Source: JANXXV01 sp038230275 (GTDB lineage Bacteria > Acidobacteriota > Terriglobia > Bryobacterales > Bryobacteraceae). Taken from it: a stretch of DNA of 64,000 nt. Location: the NCBI GenBank assembly GCA_038230275.1, contig JBBRNO010000017.1:12099-76098 (forward strand), written 5' to 3'. The notes below the pieces were generated by a model. The model was not told the DNA's origin and made no database searches. It saw nothing but the letters and a program-made list of their open reading frames with translations. Shown piece by piece: positions 8,689-17,357 of the stretch (position 1 is the first letter of the stretch; each line of letters opens with the position of its first letter). The translations under genes were made by a program, and so were the position numbers.

Positions 8689-9801
8689 TTACTTCGCCCC
8701 CGCCAGAGGCAGATTATCGTCCACCATCCGCTGATTCACCATTTCAGAAACCACCGCTGTCAGGTTGGAGTTCTTCAGCGCCCAAAGATAAGCCTTCTGC
8801 GGGATCTTTAGCGGGCCCGGCACCGCGTCCGCAATTAGCTTCACTCTGGCCGGGTCCGCCGCTCCGCTGCCCGGATTCACAGGTCTGGCAACCTTCATCG
8901 CAATCACGCCCAGGTTGTTGCTCTTGGCGCGCGCCAGGACCGGATCCAGACGCGCGTGATTCACGATGTTGTACGCCACCATCGCCATGGAGTAGTCCTT
9001 GCTGTCGATGGCCGCATCCAGTACGCCAGCCGGGTCCGTATGCGCCGAGACGCCGAGGTGCAGCACTTTGCCGGCCTTCCTGACGATCTCGAAGGCTTCG
9101 AAGATCTCAGGGAAGTTCTTCAGCTCATACGCCGAATTTGCGCCGTGCGGGCACATCATCAGGTCGAGATGATCGGTGCCCAGGCGCGCCAGTGTTTCGT
9201 CCACCGACTTCACGATCAGGTCCTTATAATTCTTCTTGCGGTCGATGCGGCGGCCGTATTCCTGCTCCATCACATTCGAGAGCGCGGCGGATTCCAGCTC
9301 CGCCCGCTGGCCCTCAAAATAGCCGACGAAGTATTCGGGTTTCGCCGCCTGACTTTCGGCGATGTAGTCCACCACGCGACTCTTGAATTTATCCTGTTCG
9401 GCGCCGGGCAGGCCGTCGAAGATGTCCTGATAGAGCCCGTTGCGGTTGATGTCCCAAAGGCTGATTTTCGAATTGAGGAAGAATTTATCGCGGTCGCGCG
9501 CCTTCATTACCCTGGCGTATCCGGCTTCGCTGTTCCCCTTGCCGTAGGCAGGCGCGGTGTCCAGATAGTTCAGGCCCCGGTCCAGCGCGGCCAGCACGTG
9601 TTCATAGTTATCCGGGGCAATGGTGTTGCCACCCATCACCACTTCGGAGATCTGGAAATTGGTTCGCCCCAGCCGGCGGTATGCCATGCCAGGCTGTTTG
9701 TTGCGCCACTCGCCGGGTTCGCCGTCTGGAGAGGCGAGGGCTTTCCCCGCCAATGCAGCGGCGAGTGCGGGGGTAGAAAGAAACTGACGGCGTGACTGCA
9801 T
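8689..9801 (-). CDS. Aldo/keto reductase with Tat-type signal
   Basis: A 370-residue NAD(P)H-dependent oxidoreductase of the aldo/keto reductase superfamily. The catalytic tetrad can be read as Asp81 and Tyr86 (in NYLDTAPAYG), Lys112 (NSK) and His219 (CPHG). About 100 residues separate the Lys and the His, more than in compact family members. The N terminus SRRQFLSTPALAAALAGKALA resembles a twin-arginine signal, suggesting export after cofactor loading. The ATG at 9801 starts directly at this signal. The gene is transcribed after the zinc-ribbon protein gene with a gap of 33 bases, so the two may share a transcript. Substrate unknown. Confidence 0.88.
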   Translation of the reverse strand: MQSRRQFLSTPALAAALAGKALASPDGEPGEWRNKQPGMAYRRLGRTNFQISEVVMGGNTIAPDNYEHVLAALDRGLNYLDTAPAYGKGNSEAGYARVMKARDRDKFFLNSKISLWDINRNGLYQDIFDGLPGAEQDKFKSRVVDYIAESQAAKPEYFVGYFEGQRAELESAALSNVMEQEYGRRIDRKKNYKDLIVKSVDETLARLGTDHLDLMMCPHGANSAYELKNFPEIFEAFEIVRKAGKVLHLGVSAHTDPAGVLDAAIDSKDYSMAMVAYNIVNHARLDPVLARAKSNNLGVIAMKVARPVNPGSGAADPARVKLIADAVPGPLKIPQKAYLWALKNSNLTAVVSEMVNQRMVDDNLPLAGAK

Positions 9802-9834
9802 CGGGCGAGCTCCTTCAAGAGCATCGTAGCGCAG

Positions 9835-10989
9835 TTACTGCGGAGTGATCCTCACCTTCTTAAGCACATACTGATCGCCCTTAGCGGCAAAGAAACCGAT
9901 GGAACCGGCGTGCGCCGCTTTGGCGTCGGACCACGAATTGGAGATCTGATTCTCAACCCAGAGCGTTGAGGTTTCGCCGATAGTCTCCATTCTCACCAGC
10001 CACAGCGACTGCGCCGGAAGCAGGATCTGCAGTTGAACCTGCGTCCGCGGTCCGTCTTTTCCAGCGATTACCTGGTAGCGGGAAAACCACAGCTGCCTTT
10101 CGGCGCCTTTCTTTTTCTCGGTGATTTGCAGGGCCTGATAATTTTGCGGATCGCTGGCGCGGACGGCCCACGAGATTCCGTTCTGTTTTACGTCAGCGGA
10201 AAATTCCAACCGGTAGTCCGTCATTCCAGCGGAGGGTTTGAAGAGCGCCAGGGAGTTGGGCATCGCTTCATTTCCCGCATCCAGTTTCCAAGGCTTCGGT
10301 CCGGCCCCGGCACCGTCCCAGCGGCCGAAGCCCGCGGTGAAATCTTCGAAAGAGGCGGCGGGCCCCTGGCTGGTGGATGCGGCGGCCTGATTGGAGTTAC
10401 GGGAGATCAGAAAGTCGGTGGCTGCGGCGATCCCGATAAAACACGCGGCCAGGGCGGCCCAGCGGTGCCATCTTGGGCGATCTGAACGCAGCGCCTCACG
10501 CCTCAACAGGGCCGCCGGCACTGGCCTGGGCATCCTGGGCAACCGCGCCACCGGAGTAGATACCGCAATGGCGCTATTCGCTGCTGACTCCAATGCCCCC
10601 CACACTGCGCGCGGGACCGGCATTGCGACTACACTACCCATCGACGGAATTGCTTCGCGGATAGCAGACGACGGGGCTACTACTTCGAGTGCGAATTGCT
10701 CGGCGGCACAGTTGAGGTTCTTCGGCGCTACGCCTGCCAGCCGGGAAATCGCTCCAAACTGAAAGTCGGCTGAGTGCGTAGGCTCGGCGACTTCAAGCCG
10801 TCTGCCGCGCATTCGCGTGTTAGTGGGCGAACCCTTCTGCATCTTCCTTGCATTCCCGTTCGAATTCCCATTCGCATTTCCATCATCGCTTGCACGCAAA
10901 TACGCGACTCGGTGCTCTTCGGAGCAGAATCGGTCGTCGTCGATTTTGTTCAGGACCGCAAGCGCGCTCCCACAATGGTTGCAGTTCAT
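9835..10989 (-). CDS. Zinc-ribbon, single-span membrane protein with LamG-like C-terminal domain
   Basis: A 384-residue protein I cannot assign to a named family. Cys3, Cys6, Cys22 and His26 form a plausible zinc-binding ribbon at the N terminus. A low-complexity Asn/Gly stretch (residues 37-46) and a long disordered linker follow, then one membrane helix at about 177-195 (AALAACFIGIAAATDFLI). Residues 205-384 look like a beta-sandwich carbohydrate-binding or LamG/DUF1080-like domain (EDFTAGFGRWDG, then WAVRASDPQNYQALQI). The likely topology is ribbon inside and sandwich outside. It precedes the aldo/keto reductase on the same strand. A role in sensing or anchoring is a guess. Confidence 0.75.
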   Translation of the reverse strand: MNCNHCGSALAVLNKIDDDRFCSEEHRVAYLRASDDGNANGNSNGNARKMQKGSPTNTRMRGRRLEVAEPTHSADFQFGAISRLAGVAPKNLNCAAEQFALEVVAPSSAIREAIPSMGSVVAMPVPRAVWGALESAANSAIAVSTPVARLPRMPRPVPAALLRREALRSDRPRWHRWAALAACFIGIAAATDFLISRNSNQAAASTSQGPAASFEDFTAGFGRWDGAGAGPKPWKLDAGNEAMPNSLALFKPSAGMTDYRLEFSADVKQNGISWAVRASDPQNYQALQITEKKKGAERQLWFSRYQVIAGKDGPRTQVQLQILLPAQSLWLVRMETIGETSTLWVENQISNSWSDAKAAHAGSIGFFAAKGDQYVLKKVRITPQ

Positions 10990-11146
10990 GGAGACACTAA
11001 CTCGAACATACGCGATTCACCAGGGGTCTCTCCATCCGGCCTGGGCCGTAGATTGCCACCTAGAATCTAAGTACTCCCTAGCGCGATTTACTTAGCTGTA
11101 CCTCAGTGATACACCTGCGAGAATCGCAATAACATTCTGCTCCGCC

Positions 11147-13579
11147 TTAGACGACCGTCATCCGGTTCACAGGAATCCAGCGTTCCAAGACGGTTCGTAA
11201 CCGCTGTGTATCCACAGGCTTAGTCAAGTAGTCGTCCATACCCGCCTTTCGGCACAATTCCGCGTCGTCGGGCAATGCGCTGGCGGTCATGGCAATGATC
11301 ACGGTTTTTGTTCCAAAGCGCTGGCGAATCTCGCGCGTGGCATCGAAGCCATTCATCTCAGGCATGGAACAGTCCATCAGGATGGCGTCATAGTCTTGGG
11401 CGGTCAAGGCCTCCACGGCGCGGCGGCCATTTTCGGCGATATCGACGACGTACCCCAAACGCTCCAGCATTCGCTGCGCGACGCGTTGGTTTACGTGGTT
11501 GTCTTCAGCGACCAGGATCCGAGCCCGGCGGGCGGGAGGTTCGGGTTCAGACGCATCGACTCTTGTTTCGTCAGCAACTGCAACCGCTGCGGAATCGCGG
11601 CTGGGATTGGCGACGGCCGAGAAGACCCGCTCCAGGCAGGCTGCCGCTTTGTCGGGGCGGAGCGGTTTATAAATGAAGTCCGCGACGCCGGCGAGCCGGA
11701 CCTGTTCGAATTGGCGGTGATTTTCATGCAGCGCGATCAGAATCACTGGAATCGATTCAAATTCGGGCCGCCAACCGGGAATCTGGGTAGGTGACCAACC
11801 CTTCGCCCAGGGTTCCAGCCCATCCACCAGAATGGCATCGTAGGTTTGTTGGGGAACGCAGTTTTCAGCCGCATCCATATCTATTCCCAAGGCGGTCATT
11901 TGCTGGCCCAACATCTGCCGGTTGAGTTGGGCGCCACCAGCGGCAAGCACCCGGCGCCCGGCGAAACGTCCCTTCCAGGGTTCTTTCCTGAGGTCAGTGC
12001 CGGGGATCCATGGAATGCTGAAACGCGCGCTAGTCCCTTGGTTGGAGGCGCTATCGAGCGAGAGCTTTCCGCCCATCAACTCCACCAGTCTTCTGCTGAT
12101 CACCAAGCCGAGTCCGGTTCCGCCGAACCTGCGGGCGATGGAATCGTCACCCTGGCCGAAAGGTTTAAACAGCCGTGGCAGAACATCGGGCGCGATGCCA
12201 ATGCCGGTGTCGGAGACCTCAAACCAGATTTCGGGATTGCCTTTAACGGGCCGCGATATCCCGGCGCGCGCGATCACTTCCCCCGATTGGGTAAATTTCA
12301 CTGCATTGCTAAGCAAGTTAAGCAGCACCTGGCGCAGCGAACCTGGGTCGCCGATAACTTCACGAGGCATATCCGGCGTGATGAAACATCCCAGTTCGAG
12401 GCTCTTTTCGTGAGCCCCGTGCGCCATCACTCCAATGGTTTCCTCGATTACCGCGCGGGGTGAGAACGGAACCTGGGCCGCATTATGCATGCCCGCTTCG
12501 ATGCGCGAGAAATCCAACACATTCCCGATCATCGTCACCAGGGATTGCGCCGAACTGCGCACGGTCTCGGTAAATTCTTTCTGCAAATCCGTCAGCGGCG
12601 TGTCCAGCAGCAGTTCCGTCATTCCGACAATACCGTTCATGGGCGTGCGGATTTCGTGGCTGACGGCCGCGACGAACTGCGATTTGGCGAATGAGGCGTG
12701 CTCGGCGGCCTGCCGGGCGGAGCGCAGTTTGAACAGCAGAATTCCGCCGCCAAATGAGATGGCAATACACATCACAATAATAAATAGACGAATCTTCGAG
12801 AGCCCCTCCGCCTCCACTATTCCCGAGATGAGTTCCGACTGGCGGTCGGCAATGGTCATGGTCTCGGCCGCGAGCCGGGTGATGGTGCCGTCTTCGGCCA
12901 ATTCGCTCATCCCTGAGCGAATTGCTTCGGCTTCGGCCGCTGCTTCCTGCCGGGCAAGAATCACAATCGGCGTCGCCCCGGATGGCAAAAGATCGTACCA
13001 AAACGCGGCATTTTCGCAGCCTGGGGGCCGCTTTAGCACCATTTCGAGGGCGGCATTGCGCGGCAGTAGCACCGCTTGAGCCTGGCCGCTGCAGACGGCC
13101 TGTACCGCGGCCGCGGCTGAGTCGAAGGGTACCGGAACTGCGCCGGGCAGTGCAACCATCATGTCGCTGGCGTCGCGGCCACCTTTGAAATAGGCTACAA
13201 GCTGGCCAGAGGTATCCGTGGGATGGCACCGATTCTTACCTTGGAGCGAGAGAAGCGATAATTCCACTCTGGTCCACGCTTCGGTCTGATGAAATTCTTG
13301 TTTCGGATCAGCGGACGGCGCTGCGCCAGCCCAGATGTCGACGCGTCCCTGGCGGAGGGCCTCACTCGCGGTCAGGTTGGTTTCTACCCATTCCACCGGC
13401 ATGGCATGCCGCCGGGCGATTTCATTGAAAACGCTTTCTATGAATCGTGATTCAAACGTATAGCGGCCTAGGCGCACGGTCCGTCGCGCGCGGTTTGGCC
13501 GGGAATAAATCCCGATCGCCAGCACAACGGCTATGGCGACTAGGGACACTACCAGCACTTTTCGATAATTCGATTGCAT
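11147..13579 (-). CDS. Hybrid sensor histidine kinase with solute-binding-protein sensor and two receivers
   Basis: With the ATG at 13579 the protein has 810 residues; an upstream in-frame start at 13663 adds 28 residues that precede the natural membrane anchor, so I reject it. Order: membrane helix (about 6-24), a periplasmic family-3 solute-binding-like domain, a second helix (about 265-284), HisKA with His308 in AAVSHEIRTPMNG, and an ATPase domain (NLLSNAVKFT, DTGIGI, GTGLGL). A degenerate receiver and a canonical C-terminal receiver (AEDN, phospho-Asp736 in ILMDCSMP, Lys in YLTKP) complete it. The periplasmic domain probably binds an amino acid or similar solute, as in BvgS-type sensors. 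No cognate response regulator gene is adjacent. Confidence 0.93.
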   Translation of the reverse strand: MQSNYRKVLVVSLVAIAVVLAIGIYSRPNRARRTVRLGRYTFESRFIESVFNEIARRHAMPVEWVETNLTASEALRQGRVDIWAGAAPSADPKQEFHQTEAWTRVELSLLSLQGKNRCHPTDTSGQLVAYFKGGRDASDMMVALPGAVPVPFDSAAAAVQAVCSGQAQAVLLPRNAALEMVLKRPPGCENAAFWYDLLPSGATPIVILARQEAAAEAEAIRSGMSELAEDGTITRLAAETMTIADRQSELISGIVEAEGLSKIRLFIIVMCIAISFGGGILLFKLRSARQAAEHASFAKSQFVAAVSHEIRTPMNGIVGMTELLLDTPLTDLQKEFTETVRSSAQSLVTMIGNVLDFSRIEAGMHNAAQVPFSPRAVIEETIGVMAHGAHEKSLELGCFITPDMPREVIGDPGSLRQVLLNLLSNAVKFTQSGEVIARAGISRPVKGNPEIWFEVSDTGIGIAPDVLPRLFKPFGQGDDSIARRFGGTGLGLVISRRLVELMGGKLSLDSASNQGTSARFSIPWIPGTDLRKEPWKGRFAGRRVLAAGGAQLNRQMLGQQMTALGIDMDAAENCVPQQTYDAILVDGLEPWAKGWSPTQIPGWRPEFESIPVILIALHENHRQFEQVRLAGVADFIYKPLRPDKAAACLERVFSAVANPSRDSAAVAVADETRVDASEPEPPARRARILVAEDNHVNQRVAQRMLERLGYVVDIAENGRRAVEALTAQDYDAILMDCSMPEMNGFDATREIRQRFGTKTVIIAMTASALPDDAELCRKAGMDDYLTKPVDTQRLRTVLERWIPVNRMTVV

Positions 13580-13787
13580 TGAATATTGGATGTAGACACA
13601 GCAATCCTCGCATAGCTTTGGGCATCTGAACAGAACTAGGAGTACTTCTAAACGGTTATACAAGTACTAAGGGCCAAACGAAAGCGCTCAAAGTACTGGG
13701 CCGGCGCGGGCGGTTAACTTTGTGTTCCAGCCTTGCCGGCCGGTTCAAATCGGCTGCCTTTTAGCTCGCTGAATCCTCGTCACGCCA

Positions 13788-13816
13788 TTGACATTTTGGC
13801 CTGGAATCCGTATCAT
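13788..13816 (+). promoter_or_regulatory. Sigma-70-type promoter for the Oar-like receptor gene
   Basis: A perfect -35 TTGACA (13788-13793), a 17-base spacer and -10 TATCAT (13811-13816) place the transcript start near 13823, about 30 bases before the receptor ATG. GGGAGG lies 5-10 bases before that ATG as ribosome binding site. Confidence 0.7.
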
Positions 13817-13854
13817 CTGACAACGGCAACACGTCTTGCACATCGGGAGGCTTC

Positions 13855-16800
13855 ATGCGTTTTCTCAGTAGAAGCGTAGCTATATCGCTCTTCGTCCTTA
13901 TTTCCGCCAGTTTATTTGGCCAATCCAGCACTGGATCCTTGAGCGGCACCATTACCGACCCAAATGCCGCGGCTGTGCCCGAAGCGAAGCTGAAGGCGCG
14001 CCACGAGCAGACTGGTCTGGAAACGGAAACTGTAACCACACGCACCGGCAACTTTGTGTTTGCGAGTCTGCCTGTGGGCACCTATACAGTCACGGCAGAG
14101 GCGGCAGGCTTTAAGAAACTCAGCCGGGTTGGGCTCGAGATTCGCATCGCACAGCGGCAGTTGCTCGACCTGCAGATGGAAGTCGGTGATATGCAGCAAA
14201 CGGTGAACGTCACCGCCGAAGCGGAACTGCTGGAAACTACTTCTCCGCAGCGCGGGCAGAGCGTATCCACCACGATGATGAACAATTTGCCGCTATTCTC
14301 TGGAGGCATCCGCAACGGCGGCGCCTTCGTTGGATACATGCCCGGTGTCTCCCGCGGAACGCCTGAGCTGTCCATCTCAGGGTCCGGCGGCCGCGCTTCC
14401 GAAGTTCTCATCGACGGAGCAAGCCTGATCATTCCGGAGTCGGGCGGCGTAGTATTCAACTTCCCAGCCGCCGAGATGTTCGGCGAATTCAAGCTGCTGA
14501 CGGGAACTTATGACGCCGAGTACGGCCGTTTTGGAGGAGGGGTCCAGATCTTCGTAACAAAGTCGGGCACGAACGATTTTCATGCTGCCGGCTTCCTGAA
14601 CCTGCGGCGCGATATTTGGAACGCGAACGCGTGGGCCAGAAAGGCGGCAGGCCAGTCCCGCGCCAAGGAACGCTTCAACGAGCAGGGCGGAGCGGGCGGC
14701 GGTCCGGTGTTTATCCCGAAGGTCTATGATGGCCGCAACAAAACATTCTGGTACGCGACCTACTCTAAAGACAAGCGTCCGGTTACCGCCTCGCAGGTTC
14801 TCAGCACGGTGCCAACCGCGCGGATGAAGAACGGCGATTTCGGCGAAGTTCCGCAGCTTATCTACGATCCGGCTACAACAGTGGGGAATGTGCGGACGCC
14901 ATTCCCGAACAATATTATTCCGGCAGCCAGGTTCAGCACCATTTCCAAGAATATCCTGTCATCGATTCCGAATCCGACCCGTCCGGGCACCACGACGAAC
15001 TTTGACAATAACAACGTGACGGTTTTCGATAGCTACATTTGGAATTTGAAGTTCGATCATGCGTTTACGCAGAACAACCGGCTCTCATTCCTGGTAACGA
15101 AAGAGAATACGCTGAGTGGCGTTTTGGCGGCCTTCCCTGGTCCGCTGGGGCAGGGATTGCAGACTTACCAGAAGCCGGATAACTGGCGATTGAATCACGA
15201 TCTGGTCATCAAACCGACGGTGATTCTGCATTCCACTTTCGGTTACTCGCGTACGCGGCAGGTATGGGATAACCCATACCAGAAAGGAGCCGCTTCCAAG
15301 TTTGGCTTTCCGGGAATCACCGGCGATTCCGACGCGACGCCTCGCGTGGTGTTCACCGGCGCCGACGGTCTGACTGCCTGGGGAGTTCAAGACGGCAAGG
15401 TGGGCAACGGCAGCCAGATCAACATTACCTACCAGTTTTCGCAATCTCTCAGCATCATCAAGGGCAAGCACGAATTTAAGTTGGGAGGAGACATCCGCAG
15501 GCTTCAAACTACCTCAAGTCCAATCGACTTGGCAGGAACGAATGGCCAATACCTTTTTGCCCGCGCTCAGACCGCATTGCCGACGAATCTTGCGGGAACC
15601 GGCCAGGCATTCGCCAGTTTCCTGCTCGGCGCCACGGACAGCGCGAACAAGGTTGCTCTTCCAGTGCTGATCGGCAACATCCGGTACGGCTACCACGGCG
15701 GTTTCTTCCAGGATAGTTGGAAGGTGACGTCGCGGCTGACTATCAGCTACGGTGTCCGGTATGAGCTGCCGATCAACTGGCACGACAAGAATGGAGATTA
15801 TTCGGTTGTCGATCTGAAGAAGCCGAATCCCACCGCGGGGAATCTGCCGGGAGCTATGATTTTCGCCGGTAACGGTGCGGGCCGCACCGGGCAAAAGCGC
15901 TTCTATCCGACGGATTTCAGTGATCTGGGCCCGCGCATTGGATTTGCTTACAAGCTCTTCTCAAAGACTGTAATCCGCGGCGGATACGGGATCTTCTATC
16001 AGACTCTCGGTAACGGCGGCTGCGGCTGCCGGATTGGATTCGCAAACCCTATCTCTGTGGTGTCCGACGGTGTGAACCCGGCGCAGCTCAATCCCACTTC
16101 AAATTGGGACGGTGGAATCGCGGCGCCTCCCGGCTTCCGTCCGCCGCCGCTGCTCGATCCGGGCGTCGGCAATTTCAACGATGTGGATGTGATGGGACCG
16201 AATTTCGGCAAGGCCCCGCGCATTTACAACTGGAGCTTCAATATCCAGCAGGAGTTCAAGAGCTTTCTTCTCGACATCGCGTATGTGGGCAATCGCGGAC
16301 ATGGTTTGAACTCCACCATCGATCTCAATCAGCTGCCGGTCAGCCGGTTGGCGCTGGGCACCCTGTTGCAGCGGCCCATCAGTTCGCCGGAGGTGATTGC
16401 GGCCGGATTCACAAAGCCATACGCTACCTTCCCTGACAATCAGTCGCTGGCACAGTCGCTACGTCCCTATCCGCAATTCTTCGGCGTGCTGGATCGCAAC
16501 AGCGGAATCGGAACCACCTGGTACGATTCGCTGCAGACTAAGGTGGAGCGGCGTTTCGGGTACTGGCAGTTGATGGCCGCCCATACGTTCTCGAAGTCGT
16601 TGGCCTCAAATCACTACCGGCAGATCTTCAGCCAGCACTTCAACGTTGGCGCGCAGGATGCCTATAATCCGAGAGATATGAAAGCCATCTCGCCGTTCGA
16701 TCAACCGCATGTGATTAGCCTTCTGAACGTCTTTACGCTGCCGTTCGGAAAGGGCAGGAAGTTCCTCAATTCCAGCAACTTCCTGATGAATCTGGCCGTG

Positions 16801-17289
16801 AGTGACTGGTCCATCAGCGCTGCGCAGAATTACCGCAGTGGTGCTCCGATTCAGATCTCAGCTCCGAACACTCTGTCCAACGGCGTTCTCTTCACGCGGT
16901 TCAAAAAGGCGAATGTCGGGCCTGATCCGCTATTCACGGGAGTTGATCGAACGTCTCTCGACCCGAACAACCCCGCCACACGCTACTTTAGTCTGAACGC
17001 GTTTGCCCTTCCGTCCCAATTTGCGCTGGGGACGTCGTCCAGTTATTTAAGGAACTTCCGTCAGCCTCCGGTATTTGAGGAAAATATGTCGATAGCTAAA
17101 CGCCTCAAATTCCCGCTCTACGCCGATCGCCTGTTGAACATGACGCTGCGGGCCGATGCGTTCAACATTTTCAACCGGACTAACTTTGGTGGAATCAACG
17201 GCAGCATTGGAAACCCGAACTTCGGACGAGTTACCGGTCCGCAGAACGGAGCAAGAATCATCACCATGGGACTGCGCGCGGAATTCTAA
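13855..17289 (+). CDS. Oar-like TonB-dependent receptor with carboxypeptidase-regulatory domain
   Basis: An outer-membrane protein of 1144 residues. It has a signal peptide (about 1-22), then a CarboxypepD_reg-like beta-sandwich (GSLSGTITDPNAAAVPEAKL to LPVGTYTVTAEA), a plug domain and a large beta-barrel ending in aromatic MGLRAEF, the expected C-terminal barrel signal. This Oar-like architecture is greatly expanded in Acidobacteriota and usually takes up or binds carbohydrates, peptides or other polymers; the ligand here is unknown. It has its own consensus promoter and a terminator, so it is monocistronic. No SusD-like partner is nearby. Confidence 0.93.
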   Translation: MRFLSRSVAISLFVLISASLFGQSSTGSLSGTITDPNAAAVPEAKLKARHEQTGLETETVTTRTGNFVFASLPVGTYTVTAEAAGFKKLSRVGLEIRIAQRQLLDLQMEVGDMQQTVNVTAEAELLETTSPQRGQSVSTTMMNNLPLFSGGIRNGGAFVGYMPGVSRGTPELSISGSGGRASEVLIDGASLIIPESGGVVFNFPAAEMFGEFKLLTGTYDAEYGRFGGGVQIFVTKSGTNDFHAAGFLNLRRDIWNANAWARKAAGQSRAKERFNEQGGAGGGPVFIPKVYDGRNKTFWYATYSKDKRPVTASQVLSTVPTARMKNGDFGEVPQLIYDPATTVGNVRTPFPNNIIPAARFSTISKNILSSIPNPTRPGTTTNFDNNNVTVFDSYIWNLKFDHAFTQNNRLSFLVTKENTLSGVLAAFPGPLGQGLQTYQKPDNWRLNHDLVIKPTVILHSTFGYSRTRQVWDNPYQKGAASKFGFPGITGDSDATPRVVFTGADGLTAWGVQDGKVGNGSQINITYQFSQSLSIIKGKHEFKLGGDIRRLQTTSSPIDLAGTNGQYLFARAQTALPTNLAGTGQAFASFLLGATDSANKVALPVLIGNIRYGYHGGFFQDSWKVTSRLTISYGVRYELPINWHDKNGDYSVVDLKKPNPTAGNLPGAMIFAGNGAGRTGQKRFYPTDFSDLGPRIGFAYKLFSKTVIRGGYGIFYQTLGNGGCGCRIGFANPISVVSDGVNPAQLNPTSNWDGGIAAPPGFRPPPLLDPGVGNFNDVDVMGPNFGKAPRIYNWSFNIQQEFKSFLLDIAYVGNRGHGLNSTIDLNQLPVSRLALGTLLQRPISSPEVIAAGFTKPYATFPDNQSLAQSLRPYPQFFGVLDRNSGIGTTWYDSLQTKVERRFGYWQLMAAHTFSKSLASNHYRQIFSQHFNVGAQDAYNPRDMKAISPFDQPHVISLLNVFTLPFGKGRKFLNSSNFLMNLAVSDWSISAAQNYRSGAPIQISAPNTLSNGVLFTRFKKANVGPDPLFTGVDRTSLDPNNPATRYFSLNAFALPSQFALGTSSSYLRNFRQPPVFEENMSIAKRLKFPLYADRLLNMTLRADAFNIFNRTNFGGINGSIGNPNFGRVTGPQNGARIITMGLRAEF

Positions 17290-17309
17290 GCGCGGATTGG
17301 GTATACGAA

Positions 17310-17347
17310 AAGAGGGGAATGCGGAAGATCGCGTTCCCCTCTTTTTT
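17310..17347. terminator. Rho-independent terminator after the receptor gene
   Basis: AGAGGGGAA (17311-17319) pairs with TTCCCCTCT (17334-17342); the stem extends inward by a G-T wobble and GCG/CGC, with a 6-base loop, followed by a T-run. The A-run on the other side suggests it also serves the convergent cytochrome gene. Confidence 0.85.
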
Positions 17348-17357
17348 GTTATGGACG

